6,637 nt of DNA, taken from positions 1 to 6,637 of the forward strand of contig PUOQ01000116.1 of assembly GCA_003552785.1 (NCBI GenBank). The letters are read 5' to 3'. Shown one piece after another: positions 1-4,929 of the stretch; position 1 is the stretch's first letter; each line of letters starts with the position of its first letter. Source of the DNA: Dehalococcoidia bacterium. GTDB lineage: Bacteria; Chloroflexota; Dehalococcoidia; Dehalococcoidales; CSSed11-197. A program made the translations under genes and the position numbers. Below the pieces are notes generated by a model. The model did not search any database and was not told the origin of the DNA. It saw only the letters and a list, made by a program, of their open reading frames with translations.

Positions 1-21
1 AGCTCAGGCTAAAACAGGTTA

Positions 22-987
22 TTAAGCACAGGCAAGTATGGCACGCTTTACAACAGTTTTTGCCACCTGAACCATATAGCCGTTCTTTGCAGGGGGCGAG
101 GCTCCGCTTAGTGCTGCTTCGGCAGCCGATTCGGCGTTTGCCTCGGTAATATTTTGCCCGGCTATGGCATCCTCTGCACCGGTAGCCTTGCGGGGAATTC
201 CGGCAACGGCATTCATGCATATGCTGGCAGAACCATTACCTATTACCGCCGCACAGCTGGCAATCGGGAAGTCGATGGCTTTTCTGAAAGCAAACTTTAT
301 GTAGGCGCTCTTTATACCTGACCCGGGGGCTGGTACCGAGATCTCGGTAACAATTTCGTCCTTGTCAAGGACTGTAAGACCGGATTTGTCAGGGGCTACC
401 CGTACTTCGAAAAAGTCACCCGCGGCTATTTCGCGTTTGTTGGTGACTATGGTGGCGCCAAAGGCAACCAGTGCCGGGGCTATATCGCTCGGATTGACGC
501 ATACACATCCATTCCTGGCTCCGAATATGGAGTGGTAGCGGTTGTCTCCGGCAAGTGCATAGCATACTGCCCCCTGGGATTTCTTGAGGCAGTTGAACTT
601 ATTAAATGGAGATCTGTAATACCAGCAGCGGGACAGCTGGCAGATATTACCGGCAATTGTGCCTGCATTCCTGAGCTGAGGGCTGCCCATTCTGTGGGCT
701 GCTTCAGCCAGTGCCGCCCATTTGCTCTTGACCGTATTCGAAGCAGCAACATCATTTACAGTGGTAAGTGCACCTATCTTTAAGTTCCCGCCCTCTTCGC
801 GGATGTAGGCAAGATCCGGTATGGTTTTAAGGTTAACCACCGCATCCGGTGTTCCCGGGTAAATCATAGCCCGCATTGCGGTAACCAGGTCTGTGCCTCC
901 GGCTATGGGAGCGGCTCCGTCTACATCAGCCAACTTTCCTGCTGCATCGGCTACACTTGTTGCATTAAAATGTTTTATATCTTTCAT
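22..987 (-). CDS. FAD-binding subunit of a xanthine dehydrogenase/aldehyde oxidoreductase-family molybdenum hydroxylase, with Cys-rich [4Fe-4S]-type insertion
   Basis: This 321-residue protein is the medium (FAD) subunit, which passes electrons from the Fe-S clusters to the external acceptor. Seen: the FAD-binding motif AGGTDLVTAMR at about residues 29-39 and the second flavin motif GSPQLRNAGTIAGN at 101-114, both typical of the CoxM/PaoB fold, in a protein of normal family length. Between the second motif and the CVCVNPSDIAPAL segment (161-173) lies an insertion with Cys116, Cys121, Cys133, Cys142, Cys161 and Cys163. PaoB and 4-hydroxybenzoyl-CoA reductase beta subunits bind an extra [4Fe-4S] cluster in an equivalent insertion, so a cluster here is likely; which four Cys bind it is inferred. 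There is no signal peptide, so export would depend on the Tat signal of the small subunit. The ATG at 987 follows a good ribosome site (AAGGAG, 9-nt spacing) inside the end of the upstream gene. It is the last gene of the operon visible here. Confidence 0.93.
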   Translation of the reverse strand: MKDIKHFNATSVADAAGKLADVDGAAPIAGGTDLVTAMRAMIYPGTPDAVVNLKTIPDLAYIREEGGNLKIGALTTVNDVAASNTVKSKWAALAEAAHRMGSPQLRNAGTIAGNICQLSRCWYYRSPFNKFNCLKKSQGAVCYALAGDNRYHSIFGARNGCVCVNPSDIAPALVAFGATIVTNKREIAAGDFFEVRVAPDKSGLTVLDKDEIVTEISVPAPGSGIKSAYIKFAFRKAIDFPIASCAAVIGNGSASICMNAVAGIPRKATGAEDAIAGQNITEANAESAAEAALSGASPPAKNGYMVQVAKTVVKRAILACA

Positions 988-1001
988 CTCTATCCTCTCC
1001 T

Positions 1002-3284
1002 TTAAGCCTTGCCCAGCGCTTTAAGTACTTTATCCGGGGTGATGGGCAGGCTGTCGATCCATACACCGGTGGCGTTGTAAAATGCATTGGATAAGCAGGC
1101 GATGGAAGATACCTGAGGTTCGCCAACACCCTTGCATCCATATGTTCCGCAGTGGTCGTCAGATTCGACTGCAATGGCGGTATAACCTTCTGGGTTAATA
1201 TCCATACTGGTAACATGGGAATTCTGCCACATGTTGGGGTTAAGGGTTAAACCGCTGCCGTGATCAATCACCTGTTCGTAATTCATCATTTGACCGTGCA
1301 TGATTTCACAGCCGCCATATGTCGAATTCATGAAACCATGATAGTTGATTGTCATGCCGTTATCGATGGCGTTAGCGAATTTAAGTATTTCAATATGTCC
1401 GGTTTCAGTATCAACGGCGATTTCTATTGCTGCTGCCAGCTGGCCGCGCACCTCGCACTCATCGCCGACATCCCAGTTATTAAGCGGCCTTCTAAGCCTC
1501 TTTTCCCATGAATGGCCCTTGCCAATTATGGGCCATCTGAAACGGCCGGCAACTTCTTGCCAGGTCCTTGAATTGTCCCGGTTGTTCTTTTCGAATATAA
1601 CGCCGTCTTCGGCATCAAGCTCATCCGGCTCAACACCCATCCATTCGGCTGCTATTTCAAAGGCTTCGTTACGGGCATCCATCGCTGCTTCATAGTAAGC
1701 TGAACCCAGAGTGATGGTCTGGGTTGAACCGCCCTCGCTACCGCCTTCACTGGTTACATCGGTATTGCCCCATTCGCCTATTGACACATCATCGTATTTC
1801 ATGCCAAGTGTTTCAGCAACAATAACGGCAAAGGCATTGATGGAGCCGGCGCAGTGGCTCTGGCCGGGGTTGATAAGGCAATGGCCGTCTTTGGTAAGAT
1901 GCAGTATGGCACCGCAGGGGGCGCTCATCTGGCCGTGAGAGTCGATATGGCCGCTTATACCCATGCCATGCTTGCGGCCGTCATCAAGGGTTCTTTCCCC
2001 GGGTGCGTGCCAGTTCTGGTTCCAGTTGACGGCTTCAGCAGCTTTTTCGAAGCATTCTCGAACTCCCATGCTTGCAAAAGGCAGCCCGGTTTCATACTGA
2101 ACCATGTCCGGTTCCATCAGGTTTTTCAGCCTGAAATCAAGCGGATTCATGCCAATTTCAGCCGCAACTTTATCAAGGGCCAGGCTCATTATAGCGTCTC
2201 CGGGCGGGTCTGCCACACAGCGCCACGGGCCACGCTTGGGTTTGTTGGTAGCAACATCTATACCCTTAAAATGGGCGTTGGGCACCTTGAACGTCCATTG
2301 GAGCGGAAACTGCATCCCGAGGGCGGTGGTGGCACCGTTGCCGCATCCATCAGCAGTGATGGTAGAATCAAGGGCGGTTATGGTGCCGTCATCTTTAACG
2401 CCTACTTTCAATGTAATTTTGCCCCCATTCTGATGGGTGCTTTCGCCGCAATGCTGCTCTTCACGGTTTAGATGATAGGTAACCGGCATACCGGAAAAGT
2501 CAGACAGGGTGGAGGCGATTGAAAGCCATTCATTAAAGTGCTTGTTTCCGTGGCCTGAACCGCTACCGTGAGATACAAGATGAATTTTGTGCATTGGCAT
2601 CGCTCTTTGAACTGGTGCCTCTCCTTCCGGTTGAGTATAATCCGGAAGTCTTTCTACTAGCCTGCCAGTAAGGCCTGCACGCTGTCCAAACGGATTTTGC
2701 GATGTAGTCCATATATACAGGTGGTCTCCAACCCACTGGGCAACGCATGAGCGGGGCTCAAGTTCGCGGTGCTGCCAGTAGTTGCTCCAGCCTGCAGTAA
2801 CCTCAATAATCTGGTCTGCCTCATCCATGCCGGCTTCTACATCACCGCGCATTGGTATTTCAGCGGTTCTTACATTGGTGTCTTCCCATACTCCGGTGTG
2901 GTCTGCGCCCGGTTCCGCCGCTTCATCCGGGTCGATTATATGTGGTTTTACATCGTATTCAACCTCTAGAGCGGCTACACCGCGGGCGGCAGTTTCAGGG
3001 TCAACTGCAGCCACAGCGGCAATGTCCTGCTGTCCATACCTTACGTTTCTTGTAAAAACAGGGCAGCACTCGACTGAGGTAATTGCTTTCACGCCCGGTA
3101 TGGCTTCAGCAGCGCTTTTATCTACCCTTACAACTTCAGCATGTGCATAAGGCGTAAGCAGAGCTCTGGTAAAAAGTTTTTTGCCCGGCATGCGGTCATC
3201 GGCATAGTCAAGCCTGCCAATTAGCTTGTCTACCAAAGTCTTATCAAAATTTCCTGATTTTCCTACTACATTGAAATCACTCAT
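1002..3284 (-). CDS. Molybdopterin-binding large (catalytic) subunit of a xanthine dehydrogenase-family oxidoreductase
   Basis: This 760-residue protein is the catalytic Moco subunit, normal in length for bacterial CoxL/XdhA-type proteins. Seen: an N-terminal a/b hammerhead-like region (about 15-115, including DYADDRMPGKKLF and the PYAHA segment), the EP pair at 176-177, a Moco loop GSGHGNK at 242-248, the segment WRCVADPPG at 354-362 followed by the LDKVAAEIGMNPLDFRLKN helix, a Moco segment near 472-495, EGGSEGGSTQ at 513-522, and a C-terminal KGVGEP (718-723) whose Glu722 matches the catalytic glutamate of the family. The family hydroxylates aldehydes or aromatic/N-heterocyclic carbons with water-derived oxygen. 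Several active-site motifs depart from consensus (GGGFGGK is GSGHGNK), so the substrate cannot be assigned. No signal peptide is seen. The ATG at 3284 lies 8 nt after a strong TAAGGAGG inside the end of the small-subunit gene, giving close translational linkage. Confidence 0.93.
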   Translation of the reverse strand: MSDFNVVGKSGNFDKTLVDKLIGRLDYADDRMPGKKLFTRALLTPYAHAEVVRVDKSAAEAIPGVKAITSVECCPVFTRNVRYGQQDIAAVAAVDPETAARGVAALEVEYDVKPHIIDPDEAAEPGADHTGVWEDTNVRTAEIPMRGDVEAGMDEADQIIEVTAGWSNYWQHRELEPRSCVAQWVGDHLYIWTTSQNPFGQRAGLTGRLVERLPDYTQPEGEAPVQRAMPMHKIHLVSHGSGSGHGNKHFNEWLSIASTLSDFSGMPVTYHLNREEQHCGESTHQNGGKITLKVGVKDDGTITALDSTITADGCGNGATTALGMQFPLQWTFKVPNAHFKGIDVATNKPKRGPWRCVADPPGDAIMSLALDKVAAEIGMNPLDFRLKNLMEPDMVQYETGLPFASMGVRECFEKAAEAVNWNQNWHAPGERTLDDGRKHGMGISGHIDSHGQMSAPCGAILHLTKDGHCLINPGQSHCAGSINAFAVIVAETLGMKYDDVSIGEWGNTDVTSEGGSEGGSTQTITLGSAYYEAAMDARNEAFEIAAEWMGVEPDELDAEDGVIFEKNNRDNSRTWQEVAGRFRWPIIGKGHSWEKRLRRPLNNWDVGDECEVRGQLAAAIEIAVDTETGHIEILKFANAIDNGMTINYHGFMNSTYGGCEIMHGQMMNYEQVIDHGSGLTLNPNMWQNSHVTSMDINPEGYTAIAVESDDHCGTYGCKGVGEPQVSSIACLSNAFYNATGVWIDSLPITPDKVLKALGKA

Positions 3285-3289
3285 AGTAT

Positions 3290-4144
3290 TTACCTCCTTA
3301 CCTCCATATCCAGTCCTGCTAACGCTTGCAAGTAAACATTAAGATTACCGCAGGTACACTGGTGACCCGAAATGGCTTCTTTGATCTGGTTCAGAGTCGG
3401 GTTGTTTACATTTCGCATCAATGAGGTTGCCGACATGACAATACCCGGCACGCAGTAACCGCATTGTACAGCGCTTTGTTCGTAAAGTTTCTGCTGTGCG
3501 GCGTTGAGGGTAACGCCATCGGACTGGGCTTCTATGGTTTCTATTTCGGCACCATCGCACTCAACTGCAAGTGCCAGGCAGGAATATACTGTCTTGCCGT
3601 TCATAATCACAGTACAGGTACCGCATTCACCCATTGAACAGCCGTCTTTGGTTCCAAACAGACCCAACTTTTCCCGCAGAACAAACATGAGTGAAGAATA
3701 GGGTTTTAGGTCAACAAAGCTGCGTTTTTTTCCGTTGACTGTCATTTCTACCAGGCCTTCGATTGGTTCTGCCGGTGCCACCTCGATATAGTTTTCTTCG
3801 ATGTGGGTTTTGAGTGCCGCCAGGCTATCGAATTCCTCTCCGGTAAAGGGATCAACATACTTTAACTTTTCAATAACATCGGGGTCTTCCAGGTATTTGT
3901 CGGTAATGTGGGCTTCCAGAGCGGCTAAAGTATCGAATTCCTGTCCGTCAAAGGGGCTTACATACTTGGCTACATCTGTGGTAACAGTCTCCGTCTTGGT
4001 TACCGTGGTTGTGACATCCTCGCCGCAGGCAGAAAGCAGGATGGAAGAGCCAACGGCGGTGCCGCCGACCACTATACCGGCGTTCCTGATAAACTGCCGG
4101 CGGGAAAGTTGCCTTTTTTCTTCTGTCATTTCTTTTTCAGGCAT
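3290..4144 (-). CDS. Tat-exported lipoprotein [2Fe-2S] small subunit of the molybdenum hydroxylase, with duplicated N-terminal module
   Basis: The 284-residue iron-sulfur subunit relays electrons from Moco to FAD. Seen: a twin-arginine motif SRRQFIRNA (14-22), a hydrophobic stretch, then a lipobox LSAC ending at Cys40, so the product is probably Tat-exported and lipid-anchored outside the membrane. A Thr/Val-rich linker (41-58) and two 35-residue-spaced repeats (59-121) follow; the usual family protein lacks these, which explains the length well above the common 150-210 residues. The ferredoxin-like domain has Cys169, Cys174, Cys177 and Cys189 (plant-type [2Fe-2S]); the helical domain has the QCGYC motif (Cys228, Cys231) plus Cys263 and Cys265 (CTC) for the second cluster. 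E. coli PaoA is a precedent for a Tat-tagged small subunit. The ATG at 4144 has AGGAGGA 9 nt upstream; an in-frame Met at residue 6 is less well placed. It is the first gene of the three-subunit operon. Confidence 0.94.
   Translation of the reverse strand: MPEKEMTEEKRQLSRRQFIRNAGIVVGGTAVGSSILLSACGEDVTTTVTKTETVTTDVAKYVSPFDGQEFDTLAALEAHITDKYLEDPDVIEKLKYVDPFTGEEFDSLAALKTHIEENYIEVAPAEPIEGLVEMTVNGKKRSFVDLKPYSSLMFVLREKLGLFGTKDGCSMGECGTCTVIMNGKTVYSCLALAVECDGAEIETIEAQSDGVTLNAAQQKLYEQSAVQCGYCVPGIVMSATSLMRNVNNPTLNQIKEAISGHQCTCGNLNVYLQALAGLDMEVRR
3782..3970 (-). repeat. Tandem duplicated module in the small subunit, C2H2-finger-like without zinc ligands
   Basis: Residues 59-88 and 94-121 of the small subunit are two copies of one module with the pattern KYVxPFxGxEFDxLAALxxH, offset by exactly 35 residues (Tyr61/Tyr96, Phe70/Phe105, Leu76/Leu111, His79/His114). 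The DNA also repeats: the 12-mer TATCGAATTCCT occurs at 3826-3837 and 3931-3942, 105 bp apart, so the duplication looks recent or conserved by selection. The spacing of Tyr, Phe, Leu and His matches a classical C2H2 zinc finger, but the Cys positions are Ser63/Asp66 and Asp98/Thr101 and the last His is Tyr84/Tyr119. Confidence 0.85.
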
Positions 4145-4153
4145 TTAGATTTG

Positions 4154-4160
4154 TCCTCCT
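4154..4160 (-). promoter_or_regulatory. Ribosome binding site of the small subunit, joined to a preceding stop codon
   Basis: AGGAGGA on the minus strand, 9 nt before the ATG at 4144. Its first base is the last base of the TGA (4160-4162) that closes a 14-codon ORF, so termination there would leave ribosomes on this site. The same TGAGGAGG arrangement occurs at the end of the first RHH gene (4499-4506). Confidence 0.75.
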
Positions 4161-4204
4161 CATAAATCCGTATTAATACTCTTAAACCTTGGTTGCTGCT
4201 CCAT
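4160..4204 (-). other. Possible 14-codon leader ORF before the small-subunit gene
   Basis: ATG at 4202-4204 opens a 14-residue reading frame (MEQQPRFKSINTDL) that stops with a TGA overlapping the small-subunit ribosome site. A strong ACAGGAGGTG lies upstream at 4221-4230, but the 16-nt gap to this ATG is long. A GTG at 4218-4220, which would start a 12-codon frame, is instead too close. Translation is therefore uncertain; the coupling geometry is the only positive sign. Confidence 0.25.
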
Positions 4205-4220
4205 TTGCTTCTCTAGGCAC

Positions 4221-4230
4221 CACCTCCTGT
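4221..4230 (-). promoter_or_regulatory. Strong Shine-Dalgarno sequence without a convincing downstream gene
   Basis: The decamer ACAGGAGGTG on the minus strand is identical to the one at 4431-4440 before the second RHH gene. Here only a 12- or 14-codon ORF follows. It may serve a leader peptide, or be the remnant of a lost third small gene. Confidence 0.4.
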
Positions 4231-4250
4231 ATGGATTGAGAATATTGCCA

Positions 4251-4421
4251 TCAAGGCATTACGCCTTTACTCTTCTCCCAGTGTTCGACCATCTGCTGTA
4301 TAAAGCCGTCATAGCACTGCCCCGGTGCGCGGCACTGGTCAAGCCTGTTTTTAGTAGAGGCTTTGAGGCCTATAGTGCTTCTTTTGTGTTTGATATTATG
4401 ATCCATAAGTCTTAAGCTCAA
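4251..4421 (-). CDS. Small ribbon-helix-helix-like protein, second paralog
   Basis: A short protein of about 56 residues whose core matches the upstream neighbour: by hand alignment 18 of 36 residues are identical, including TK.RLD, the PGQ.YDGF.QQ segment and a Trp. A short beta-like stretch followed by two helices around a PGQ-YD turn suggests a ribbon-helix-helix fold of the kind found in small DNA-binding proteins and antitoxins; this is inferred from pattern, not from a recognised family. Start choice: the frame is open to a GTG at 4433, but the strong AGGAGG (4433-4438) overlaps that codon, so it cannot serve it. A TTG at 4419-4421 sits 11 nt after AGGAGG and is my preferred start; an ATG at 4404-4406 would still keep the whole core and could be reached by coupling from an overlapping frame. 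No toxin gene is adjacent. It ends 106 nt before the small-subunit gene, in the same orientation. Confidence 0.7.
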   Translation of the reverse strand: MSLRLMDHNIKHKRSTIGLKASTKNRLDQCRAPGQCYDGFIQQMVEHWEKSKGVMP

Positions 4422-4491
4422 CTTTCCATTCACCTCCTGTTGGGGGTATTTTAATCACCAGGTTGCCAAATTCAAATCCTATTTGTCCTAT
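4396..4491 (-). other. Possible 31-codon micro-ORF with non-standard start between the RHH genes
   Basis: Between the TGA of the first RHH gene (4504-4506) and a TAA at 4396-4398 the same frame stays open. It encodes a protein-like stretch containing GFEFGNLVIKIPP and EWKVELKTYGS. A strong GAGGAGGTGA begins at 4505, and the codon 7 nt after AGGAGG is ATA (4489-4491); no ATG, GTG or TTG is well placed (a GTG at 4456-4458 is internal). The nearby ATG at 4494-4496 is in another frame and stops after two codons. Its TAA lies just past the ATG at 4406 of the second RHH frame. This could be a real micro-gene with a rare start, a frameshifted gene, or chance. Confidence 0.25.
4431..4440 (-). promoter_or_regulatory. 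Ribosome binding site that decides the start of the second RHH gene
   Basis: ACAGGAGGTG on the minus strand continues into AA, giving AGGAGGTGAA, a near-full match to the 16S anti-Shine-Dalgarno. It overlaps the most distal in-frame GTG (4431-4433) and so argues for an internal start at the TTG of 4419-4421. Confidence 0.6.
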
Positions 4492-4503
4492 CTCATCACC
4501 TCC

Positions 4504-4701
4504 TCAGTTTCTTATGTCTTGTTGCTGCCGGCCCCTGCCTTTTTGGTTTTCCTTCCAGCAGGAAAGCAGCTGCTGCACGAACCCATCGTAGCTCTGGCCG
4601 GGCAGGCGCAGTTCGTCCAGTCTGGCTTTGGTGGGTTCTCTGAGATTGATGCTTATGCGGTGCCTCTCTGGTTTTGAAGCTGCCTGATTGCTTGTTGCCA
4701 A
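4504..4701 (-). CDS. Small ribbon-helix-helix-like protein, first paralog
   Basis: A 65-residue basic protein. Residues 14-20 (HRISINL) look like a beta strand, 21-31 (REPTKARLDEL) and 37-50 (SYDGFVQQLLSCWK) like two helices, joined by a PGQ turn; the C-terminal tail is Lys/Arg/Gln-rich. This pattern resembles short ribbon-helix-helix or VapB-type antitoxin proteins and suggests DNA or RNA binding, but I do not recognise a named family and no function is claimed. Start: TTG at 4701, supported by AAGGAG with ideal 6-nt spacing (4708-4713); the frame is open further upstream but has no comparable site. The TTG start, just downstream of a foldable leader, suggests deliberately low or controlled translation. 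A paralog follows after an 82-nt gap; both precede the molybdenum hydroxylase genes in the same direction, so co-transcription is likely. There is no toxin-like partner. Confidence 0.75.
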   Translation of the reverse strand: MATSNQAASKPERHRISINLREPTKARLDELRLPGQSYDGFVQQLLSCWKENQKGRGRQQQDIRN

Positions 4702-4713
4702 TCCGTTCTCCTT
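4702..4713 (-). promoter_or_regulatory. Ribosome binding site and spacer for the TTG start of the first RHH gene
   Basis: AAGGAG at 4708-4713 followed by a 6-nt spacer and TTG. It lies only 5 nt downstream of the alternative hairpin arm at 4719-4725, so folding of the leader could affect ribosome access. Confidence 0.7.
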
Positions 4714-4718
4714 AATCT

Positions 4719-4859
4719 TTGCGGCTATCTGGAGCTCTGCCGCAAGCCCCGATTACACCCAGGGCTCCGCGCACGGGAGGGAGAGGCCGATTATGTTTTA
4801 AGCCGGAGGCTGTGTCCGGCAAACCCCCGGACACCCTGGTTTTCCCCGGTAGAGCTCTC
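4719..4859 (-). ncRNA. GC-rich structured 5' leader, candidate riboswitch (possibly Moco-type)
   Basis: A compact GC-rich island in an otherwise AT-rich spacer. Hand-found helices on the minus-strand RNA: P1, GAGCUCU (4851-4857) with AGAGCUC (4732-4738), extended after an A.C mismatch by CCG (4847-4849) with CGG (4740-4742); P2, CCAGGG (4834-4839) with CCCUGG (4759-4764); a perfect hairpin UGUCCGG/CCGGACA (4827-4833 with 4813-4819, 7-nt loop); AGCC/GGCU (4808-4811 with 4801-4804); and CUCC/GGAG (4776-4779 with 4765-4768). A competing hairpin UUGCGGC (4739-4745) with GCCGCAA (4719-4725) uses the P1 extension strand, so two exclusive folds exist directly before the ribosome site: a riboswitch-like arrangement. 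The CUCCCGU, CUGGGUGUAA and multibranch layout recall my memory of the molybdenum-cofactor motif, and a Moco enzyme lies downstream, but class assignment is uncertain. Confidence 0.55.
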
Positions 4860-4876
4860 TATGTGCTTGTGTATTT

Positions 4877-4898
4877 TTCTTAGTAAATGTTAATGAAA
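4877..4898. repeat. Two degenerate 11-bp direct repeats near the predicted transcription start
   Basis: TTCTTAGTAAA (4877-4887) and TGTTAATGAAA (4888-4898), read on the plus strand, abut each other and resemble the units of the main array at 4930-5003. They would lie around or just after the predicted transcription start and could be a weaker regulator site. Confidence 0.35.
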
Positions 4899-4927
4899 AT
4901 CTAGTCTTTGTGTAACAATTGTATCAA
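4898..4927 (-). promoter_or_regulatory. Candidate sigma-70-type promoter of the RHH-molybdenum hydroxylase operon
   Basis: On the minus strand a -35-like TTGATA (4922-4927, 5 of 6 to consensus) is followed after 18 nt by a -10-like TAGATT (4898-4903, 4 of 6). The start would be near 4891, about 30 nt before the structured leader. The phased repeat array begins directly upstream of the -35, as expected for an activator-dependent promoter. A perfect palindrome ACAATTGT (4915-4922) sits in the spacer. Confidence 0.45.
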
Positions 4928-4929
4928 AT

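Noticed and set aside
480..755. A 91-codon minus-strand frame inside the FAD-subunit gene
   Set aside because: It overlaps the Cys-rich insertion in another frame; the FAD-subunit frame has clear family motifs throughout, so this is a shadow.
2199..2225. Carbon monoxide dehydrogenase (CoxL) identity from the Arg-Cys pair in WRC
   Set aside because: The full CoxL active-site signature AYRCSFR is not present; only the Cys position coincides. The FAD-subunit Cys insertion also does not fit CoxM.
1854..2471. A 205-codon open frame on the plus strand
   Set aside because: It lies wholly inside the large-subunit gene, on the opposite strand, with no family motif and no ribosome site; it is a by-product of the codon use of the real gene. 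The same holds for other plus-strand frames at 1345-1695, 2782-3150 and 3801-4148.
4251..4701. Toxin-antitoxin system
   Set aside because: The two small proteins resemble antitoxins in size and pattern, but they resemble each other and no toxin-like gene is adjacent.
4796..4811. Resemblance of AGCCUCCGGCUUAAA in the leader to the c-di-GMP-I (GEMM) core
   Set aside because: The match is local. The GCAAACC part and the tetraloop pairing of GEMM are not at the expected places, and the surrounding helices differ. Cobalamin-box sequences are also absent.
4915..4922. Palindrome ACAATTGT as a separate operator
   Set aside because: An 8-bp AT-rich palindrome is expected by chance in such DNA. It is noted only because it lies in the candidate promoter spacer.
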